Positions 57,950 through 64,000 of a stretch of 64,000 bases of DNA are shown here, piece by piece. The notes under the pieces were generated by a model, which did no database searches, was not told the DNA's origin, and saw nothing but the letters and a program-made list of their open reading frames with translations. The DNA comes from Arcuatula senhousia (Eukaryota > Mollusca > Bivalvia > Mytilida > Mytilidae): the NCBI GenBank assembly GCA_963971305.1, contig OZ020308.1, forward strand, positions 28,425,275 through 28,489,274, read 5' to 3'. Position numbers and translations under genes: made by a program. Each line of letters begins with the position of its first letter. Within the stretch, counting starts at the first letter, position 1.

Positions 57950-59410
57950 AGCTCACCTGACCCGAAGGGTCAGGTGAGCTATTGTCATCGTTAAGCGTCT
58001 GTCGTCCGTCCATTAACTCTTCTTCAAAGATCTTCTTCTCTGAAACCACTGAAGGGATTGCATTGAAACTTGATATACTTGATAATTAGGATGTCCTTTA
58101 CCAAGTTTGTGAATTATATACATGTTGACAAACCAACATGGCCGCCATTGCTAAAAAAGAACAGGGGGGTCAGACCATTGTTTTTGGCTTATAACTCAAA
58201 AAGTATAAGAGATAGAGAAAATCCAAAGCAATTTCCCTTGTTCAGCATCAAAAGCTCTACAAATCTCTTTATTGAGTCGAAGTTGTGGAACCACTCCTTA
58301 TAGGAGTTATTTGCCCTTTAATCATCAAAATTGACCATTTTTGCAGTTTTTGGACTATATCTTGAAAACCGTTGGAGCTAGAGGAAAAGTAAGCATTGCA
58401 GAATTCTTCAGCTCATTGATATCTACAGAAATGATTTCAGGGTCAAAATTGTCAGATCAACCGTTTAAGAGTTATTCCCCTTTAACTGTTTTTTTTCAAT
58501 AAACTTACATTGATTTTCAAAAATCTTCTTCTCTGAAACCACTGAAAGGATTGCATTCATACTTGGTATACTAGATCTTTAGGATGTCTTCTACCAAGTT
58601 TGTGAATAATATACACGTCGACCAACCAACATGGCCGCCGTTGCTAAAAATAGAACAGGGGGGTCAGACCATTGTTTTTGGCTTATAACTCAAAAAGTAT
58701 AGAAAATCCGAAGCAACCTTTCATGTTCAGCATCAAAAGCTCTACAAATCTCTCCATTGAGTCAAAATTGTGAAACGACTCCTTATAGGAGTTATTGCCC
58801 TTTAATCGTCAAAATTGACAATTTTTGCAGTTTTTGGACAATATCTTGAAAACCGTTAGAGCTAGTGGAAAACTTAGCATTGCAGAATTGTTTAGCTCAT
58901 TCGAATCTTCAAAAATGATTTAGGGCCAAAATTGTCAGATCAGCCATTTAAGAGTTATTCCCCTTTAACTGTTTTTTTTCCATTAATTTAAACTGATTTT
59001 CAAAAATCTTCTCTGAAACCACTGAAGGGATTGCTTTGAAACTTGGTACACTTGATCTTTAGGATGAGGCTACCAAGTTTGTGAATTATATACATGTTGA
59101 CCAACCAACATGGCAGCCATTGCTAAAAATAGAACACGGGGGTCAGACCATTGTTTTTGGCTTATAACTCGAAAAGTATAAGAGATAGAGAAAATCCGAA
59201 GCAACTTTTTTTGTTCAGCATCAAAAGGTCATTATAGGAGTTTTTGCCCTTTAAATTTTTTTCTATTAATTTAAACTGATTTCCAAAAAATCTTTTCTGA
59301 AACCACTGAAAGGATTGTTTTGCAACTTTGTATACTTGAAAGTTTGTGAAATTTATTCAAACTTTGGCATAAGAGATCAGGTGAGCGATTCAGGCTCCTG
59401 GGAGCCTCTA
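57950..59410 (+). mobile_element. AGCTCACCTG element with 5' and 3' hairpins
   Basis: Begins with a perfect 14-bp hairpin (AGCTCACCTGACCC, loop GAA). It ends with hairpin GGCTCC-TG-GGAGCC (59393-59406) followed by T and CTAG. Inside are tandem units of about 490 bp starting near 58031, 58524, 59007 and (short) 59291, with TTCTCTGAAACCACTGAA and ACATGGCCGCC. The empty site at about 60535 shows no target duplication. 3' hairpin plus CTAG and no duplication suggests a Helitron/Helentron mechanism. Confidence 0.7.
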
Positions 59411-59750
59411 GTTTAATTTAAATTGTTTGATACATGTACGTGCAGATGTATGTAAAGGGTCATGATGATATTAAACATAGAAAAGGGGTCCAAATACTGG
59501 GGCAACCTCTGAACTGAATGGATGTTACCACTAGACCATCCTTTTTAAAAGTGGTTAATGGTATAGATCTTTAAACAGAATCATCGTTTTATTCAAAGTA
59601 CAAGGTTTAATAAGTTTGTTTTCATCAAATACTAATCCACTTTTTTCTCCTTAAAGAATGCTACTCAACTGCAAAAATAAAGGGATAACAACAATATGAC
59701 AGCTTTTTTTTCTAGGTTGTATCTTACTTTTTTATTTAAAAAATGGGTCA

Positions 59751-59850
59751 AAGACAGAAATGGCCGGATTTCGATTAACAGGAAGTATATGAGCCACAGA
59801 CCTGAAATCGAATCCCCCGTTATGGGAGCTCATGCTGATGCTGCATAAGT
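59751..59850 (+). repeat. Left-end fragment of the 17642 element
   Basis: GGGTCAAAGACAGAAATGGC, CGGATTTCGATTAACAGGAA and GACCTGAAATC match 17630-17700. Confidence 0.65.
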
Positions 59851-60909
59851 CGAAAGATGGCATTATACCCCCATTTATTGATTGACAGGAAGTGACAGAT
59901 TGACAGGTAGTGACGTTCACCCCCATACCCATGGACAGGAAGTGACCTAATTGAACCACACCCACACCAATGGGGAAATTCCCTTATTGAACCACTCCTC
60001 TTATTGATGGAGGAAATTTCCTAATTAATCCCCTAAAGATTTTTAATGTGGGTTTCAATCCCAAACATTTGACAGGTGTGAAGGGTCACCAATAATAAAA
60101 ATCATGAAAATCGTGAAAAGGTTTTTAAAAATGTGGGTTTTGACAGGCGTGAAGGATCATTAATCATTAACCTGTCATATTCCTAAATTAGAATGGCTTT
60201 TTGGAACGAAAAAAAAGAAAAAAGAACAAGGTTCAAAGAAAAGAGGAAATCATTAAAATTCCTACACCTTCGCATAAAAAACATTTTAGGGAGGAGGTAT
60301 AAGAAACCCCTTTTTTAACTCATTATCAGCTTTCAAGAAAAACAAGAAAGATGTAAGTAATATGTTGAGTTCTTTATCTTGGTGTTGGTTTTTTTTTATC
60401 ACTTATAAATACAAAACTATGAAATTGTCTTTAAATATTTAAATTCTCAGTGTGAATAACAGATATGTGCACAGTCTCTCAACAAACCTTTTTTAAAAAC
60501 AAATAATGATGTTGTTGATGCGATGCATATTTTTGTATTTAAATACTTTGATACGTGCAGATGTATGTAAAGATTCATGATATTAAACAAAGAAAAAGGA
60601 TCTCAATACTTAGGTAACTGAATAGCGGTAACCACTATACCACCTTTTTTTAAAGTGGTTAATGGTATAGATCTTTAAACAAAAACATGGTTTTATTCAT
60701 AATACAAGGTTTAATAAGTTATTTTTTCTTTAAATACTAAACCACTTTTTCTCCTTAAAGAATGCTACTCAACTGCAAAAATAAAAGGGAAACCAACAAT
60801 ATGGCGGCTACTTTTCTAGGTTGTATATTACTTGTTTTTATAAAGAATGAATACATTGTATTTAAAAAAAAACAACGTTTATTTTAACTAAAATAATGAT
60901 ATAATTACA

Positions 60910-60978
60910 AGATGATGATGATGATGATGATGATGTATGAAGCACACATACACACACACACAAACACACAAACACACT
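60910..60978 (+). repeat. (GAT)n and (CA)n microsatellites
   Basis: GAT repeats at 60910-60936 are followed by CA-rich repeats at 60944-60978. Confidence 0.9.
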
Positions 60979-61091
60979 ATGAACGCGCTTTTACAATTTC
61001 ATTTTGCACAGTTTCAACCTCTTGAATGAGGTGATGCTGTCTCTGAATGTTTTTGTCACTTTGAGGAGGTATCCTTCGACCTCCTCCATTT

Positions 61092-61152
61092 TTATAATCT
61101 GGATGGAGGTATCCCCCATCCAGTAACACTCTGTCGCTCCATAACAGTATTC
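61092..61152 (-). CDS. Candidate last exon of a micro-exon gene
   Basis: Acceptor ATTTTCAG ends at 61153. Carrying on the phase of the three upstream exons gives NTVMERQSVTGWGIPPSRL and TAA at 61094-61092. All three frames are open for at least 19 codons from the acceptor, so the stop assignment depends on the phase chain. One alternative frame runs 57 codons (to 60980) and looks coiled-coil-like. Product unknown. Confidence 0.4.
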
Positions 61153-61447
61153 CTGAAAATCAAACACATAAACATATTAAGAATATAGTGAGATGTTGAA
61201 ACCATTATCGATCTTTATGTGAACAGCGGAGCAATTGTGAAATAACAATGTTGTAAGATAGATAACTCTAATTATTTTCCTTATCATGAAAAAATATTTC
61301 ACTGGTAAAATTTGTTTGATTTTGTTTTTTTTCTTTTGCAGCATAACATATCATGTAGATTGATCGCTCCACTTCAGTATAGTTTTGATATAGCTCATTG
61401 TTAATGCTTCATCTTTAATTGTTGTATTACATATCAGATTACAAGCG

Positions 61448-61493
61448 CTGATGAAGCTGGTCGGTCCAACGAAATATCCACTGATTTGATATA
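61448..61493 (+). ncRNA. Hammerhead-like motif inside a candidate intron
   Basis: CTGATGA, stem II GCTGG/CCAAC with one mismatch, CGAAA, stem III ATATC/GATAT with a 9-base loop, then A (triplet ATA). Stem I is weak. It lies antisense within the intron 61153-61867. Confidence 0.4.
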
Positions 61494-61867
61494 AAATTAT
61501 TGTCTTTTGACTTTGATTATTATTATTTCATTTAACATCATATTTGATGTTAATGTGCGCCATTCTAGAAGTTTATTTATCATTTTTGTTTGCACAGTAC
61601 TGTTAACTTTTCATTTGTTTTCGATCCAACATCCCGTAGGTTGATACTTTGGCTACTTCTTTCAGACGTTTATTATTATAAATATATATATTGTGTGCAT
61701 TGTGTTTGAAAGTGTCTTCTTTATTTACCGAGTTGTATAAGTTTATTGCATGTATGTTTGATGTATGTTTTGATCCGTATCGATGTGTTTAACAAAAATG
61801 AAATTCTATTTAAAAAAATACTTTTATTGAAATTGAACAATTGCTGCATAAAAGATGTTTTACTTAC

Positions 61868-61939
61868 ATCATTTTCTGATCCTCCTCCGCTACCGCAGCT
61901 AGGTCTCCCTGTAGGATTAGGGGAAAATTTGCATTTTGA
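61868..61939 (-). CDS. Candidate internal exon, 72 bp
   Basis: Acceptor TTTAATTTTTAG and donor AT/GTAAGTAAA. In the phase shared with the upstream exons it reads QNANFPLILQGDLAAVAEED then QKM. Another frame is also open. The donor is near perfect. Confidence 0.45.
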
Positions 61940-62287
61940 CTAAAAATTAAAAAAAAAGAGTATGTCAAACAATTAGCGCAATGTCATTGATTTTTATTTT
62001 CAAAATGTATATTGAATGTTGGTCTTCTACCGATGTTTTTTAGAAGACCGATGTTTTTTTTTTATTTTGGATGATGATAGACGTATAAAATGTAGGTCTT
62101 TGATTAAAAGATTAAATAAAAAAATAGTAGGTAAAATAAATAAAATGAACATAAAGAAATAATGAGGAAAAACGAAGAAAACAAAAAAAGTGACAAAAAT
62201 GAAAAAAAGCTAATACTGGAAAAAAATTAAGTGCTATCTATCTTTATCTTTAAGATAATCAGTTTTAAAAAATATATTTGAACTTAC

Positions 62288-62329
62288 GAATCCTCACTTG
62301 ACCCAGATATCGGTTCTATCTTTAACGTC
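62288..62329 (-). CDS. Candidate internal micro-exon, 42 bp
   Basis: Acceptor TTATTTTCTTTTTTTAAG and donor TTC/GTAAGT. Only one of three frames is open (TLKIEPISGSSED), and it is the one demanded by the upstream exon. Confidence 0.45.
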
Positions 62330-62454
62330 CTTAAAAAAAGAAAATAAAGTGTATACCTTGCTGGTGTAGTAGAAACTTCAATGAATAGGTGATAAACTAA
62401 CTAAATTTCTTTTTTATATATGAAACAATATTTTATTTGTGTAAAAAGTTAGTT

Positions 62455-62955
62455 AGTTATTGCTTTACTCTCAAGCAGCACCATTTCGGCTTTATCTGGG
62501 AGATGAACATGAAAGTGGTGATACAATGAACATGAAATGATGATGAAGTGGGGGAAATGGGGACACAAGGATAATCGAGTATGAGACTTTTGACTGCCAC
62601 TGGAAAAAGGAGTGATGGGTAGGGACGGGAAATTTCGCCTCCTGAATGGACTATTGTCAACACGACGGGTGTGCTATAGCAAGCAGGAACTGCTTACTCT
62701 TCCGGAGCACCTGAGTTCACTCTTGTTTCGACTGGAGTTTGCGTTGTTGATTGATATTCAGTTGTTTTGTGTTTCCATGTTTTACATGTTGTCTGTTTTT
62801 GTCCCGTTCTTGTTGGTGTTAATTGGTTTTGTCTCTGCCCTTTCGGACTTTTGATATTCGGATACCCCATTGGTACCTCTGCTTCCTGCATGGGGATCCT
62901 ACGGGTCCTACTCTTACCGAGACCTGCAGTAGGGTTCTTTAACGTGTGAGGAACG
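62455..62955 (-). mobile_element. SINE-like repeat split by a Naiad tail
   Basis: The parts 62455-62645 and 62895-62955 together parallel 55190-55400 (GACTGCCACTG, AGTGATGGGTA, then AGGGTTCT and ACGTGTGA.GAAC). The Naiad tail 62655-62886 lies between them. Confidence 0.55.
62655..62886 (+). mobile_element. Naiad 3' tail, truncated
   Basis: GACGGGTGTGCTATAGCAAG, GGAGCACCTGAGTTCACTCT, GTTTGCGTTGTTGATTGATA, CCCATTGGTACCTCTGCTTC. It is nearly identical in plan to 15636-15842, coding sequence absent. Confidence 0.8.
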
Positions 62956-63015
62956 TGTCAAAAGACTGAAATACATCTAATTTTATAAAACTTAAAAAAA
63001 GAAGAAAACATTCAC

Positions 63016-63066
63016 CTCTTTATCTCAACCTCTTCCACTGACCACTCGCCGAACAGCTCTTCGGAG
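63016..63066 (-). CDS. Candidate internal exon, 51 bp
   Basis: Acceptor TTTTTCGTTTGTTTTTAG and donor AAAGAG/GTGAAT. Only one frame is open: SEELFGEWSVEEVEIK, acidic. Lengths 51, 42 and 72 are all multiples of three with the same entry phase. Upstream exons are not visible before the AGCTCAC element at 63495, and the family is not recognised. Confidence 0.45.
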
Positions 63067-63494
63067 CTAAAAACAAACGAAAAATAATAAAAATCTTGCC
63101 GTTAAAACCAAATTCCACATAATTTAGCGTTTAGGAAAAGAATTATAAGATAAAGAAAATATAAGATGTTGAATAATGTGTTGTATAAAAAGAAAATTTA
63201 CTTTCTTGCAAGTGGTGGTCATTGTTATGGCTTAAAGTACGTACAAGCCTGGCTCTTATATAGGCTAATAAGAATTTTTAACTTTGTCATCGTGTCACGG
63301 AGCAGGAAGGTTTGTGGAGCTTTTTATTTGATGGTACACAAGAAATTACTTAATATATTTATTCTTTAGTATCACGTTCTGTCATTTCTGAAAGAAACAG
63401 AATATGACTTCTACATTGTGGTTAATTCTTAAACTTTAAGTAAGTCGAATGAATATTCTGAGGACAATATGTCCTCCTCAGATTGTGTCTTTTT

Positions 63495-64000
63495 AGTTCA
63501 CCTGGCCAAAGGCCATGTGAGCTATTGTCATCACTTGGCGTCCGTCGTCGTCGTTAATTTTTCTTCAAACTTCTTCTCCTCTGAAACGACTGAACAGATT
63601 CAAACCAAATTTTATCTGATGGTACCTTAGGGTATCCTTCACAGAACTGATGTGGGAATTTTTGATTCGTCAAAAAACATGGCCGCCGTTGCTAAAAATA
63701 GACCAGGGGGGTCAGACTACTGTTTTGGGCTTGTAAATCAAAAAGTATAAGAGATAGATGAAATCTGATGCCACCCTGCTGCTTCAGCATCAAAAGTTCT
63801 ACGAAAGTCTCCATTTGGTCCAAGTTGTCAGATGATCCCTTATAGGGGTTACAGCCCCTTAAAGGTGAAAAATAGCGTTTTTTTTTCAAGTTTTTGCCCT
63901 ACAATATGAAAACTATTGCAGATAGAGAAAAGCTGTTGCTTTCTTAAATGTTCAGCTTATTTAGCTCTACAAAAGTCTCCATGGGGTCGAAGTTGTCAGA
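63495..64000 (+). mobile_element. AGCTCAC-family element, cut by window end
   Basis: Starts AGTTCACCTGGCCAAAGGCC with a hairpin, then CTTGGCGTCCGTCGTCG, CCTCTGAAACGACTGAACAG, ACATGGCCGCCGTTGCTAAA. Same order as 57950 onward, with body sequence like 46990-47650. The 65-codon minus frame in it is not a gene. Confidence 0.65.

Larger units (their letters stand above)
57505..60850 (+). repeat. Local tandem duplication; copy 1 carries an inserted element
   Basis: Copy 1 (57505-57949 plus 59411-59735) and copy 2 (59858-60850) share TTGATTGACAGGAAGTGACG, AATGGCTTTTTGGAAC, CCTACACCTTCGCATAAAAA, AAAGTGGTTAATGGTATAGA and TAAAGAATGCTACTCAACTG. Copy 2 is uninterrupted where copy 1 has the 57950-59410 element. 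56291-57504 before it has nothing recognisable. Confidence 0.8.

Overview
This window looks like eukaryotic, repeat-saturated, AT-rich, gene-poor DNA, most probably from a bivalve mollusc. The basis is circumstantial: one intronless GPCR locus duplicated 26 kb apart, consensus GT/AG exon borders, and a repeat set typical of bivalves. That set comprises Naiad-type Penelope-like elements, a hammerhead-ribozyme tandem array, elements starting AGCTCACCTG, SINEs with ACTC tails, and (GTCC)n elements carrying ~168-bp tandem units. No bacterial-style operons are present. Most open frames are short chance ORFs or repeat read-through.

Layout. 0-6.9 kb: AT-rich DNA, two related blocks in inverted and permuted order, one long SINE. 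8.6-16.9 kb: stacked repeats, including MITEs with inverted termini, a decayed tyrosine-recombinase (DIRS/Ngaro-like) element on the minus strand, two copies of a ~0.6-0.7 kb terminal-repeat element, and an 89-bp foldback flanked by a 9-bp direct repeat. 17.6-21 kb: a (CCGC)n element, a frameshifted basic coiled-coil exon still bordered by splice consensus, a MITE, and a cluster of GTTACGGAGGAA motifs. 21.6-24.6 kb: the intact GPCR gene. 25.0-26.3 kb: a tandem array of ~355-bp units carrying minus-strand hammerhead motifs (retrozyme-like). 27.8-31 kb: a nearly complete Naiad-type Penelope-like element on the minus strand, with GIY-YIG endonuclease before reverse transcriptase. 34.7-35.3 kb: a LINE 3' end. 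36-43 kb: an AGCTCACC element, integrase-like remnants, a TTAA-flanked MITE and a 168-bp tandem-array element. 43.7-47.7 kb: a 5'-truncated Naiad, an inverted SINE and two MITEs. 47.8-51.2 kb: the second GPCR copy, full length except for one in-frame TAG. 51.8-60.9 kb: more repeats, including a local duplication whose second copy is an empty site for the AGCTCACC element. 61.1-63.1 kb: a chain of four candidate exons on the minus strand, all in one phase.

The likely functional host content is therefore small: one good GPCR, one damaged paralogue and one or two partial multi-exon genes of unknown product. The rest records mobile-element activity. Truncated Naiad 3' tails lie in at least six places, including a 31-bp tail fragment inside one ribozyme repeat unit and one tail that splits a SINE-like repeat. 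All alignments were done by eye, so boundaries of diverged repeats are approximate.
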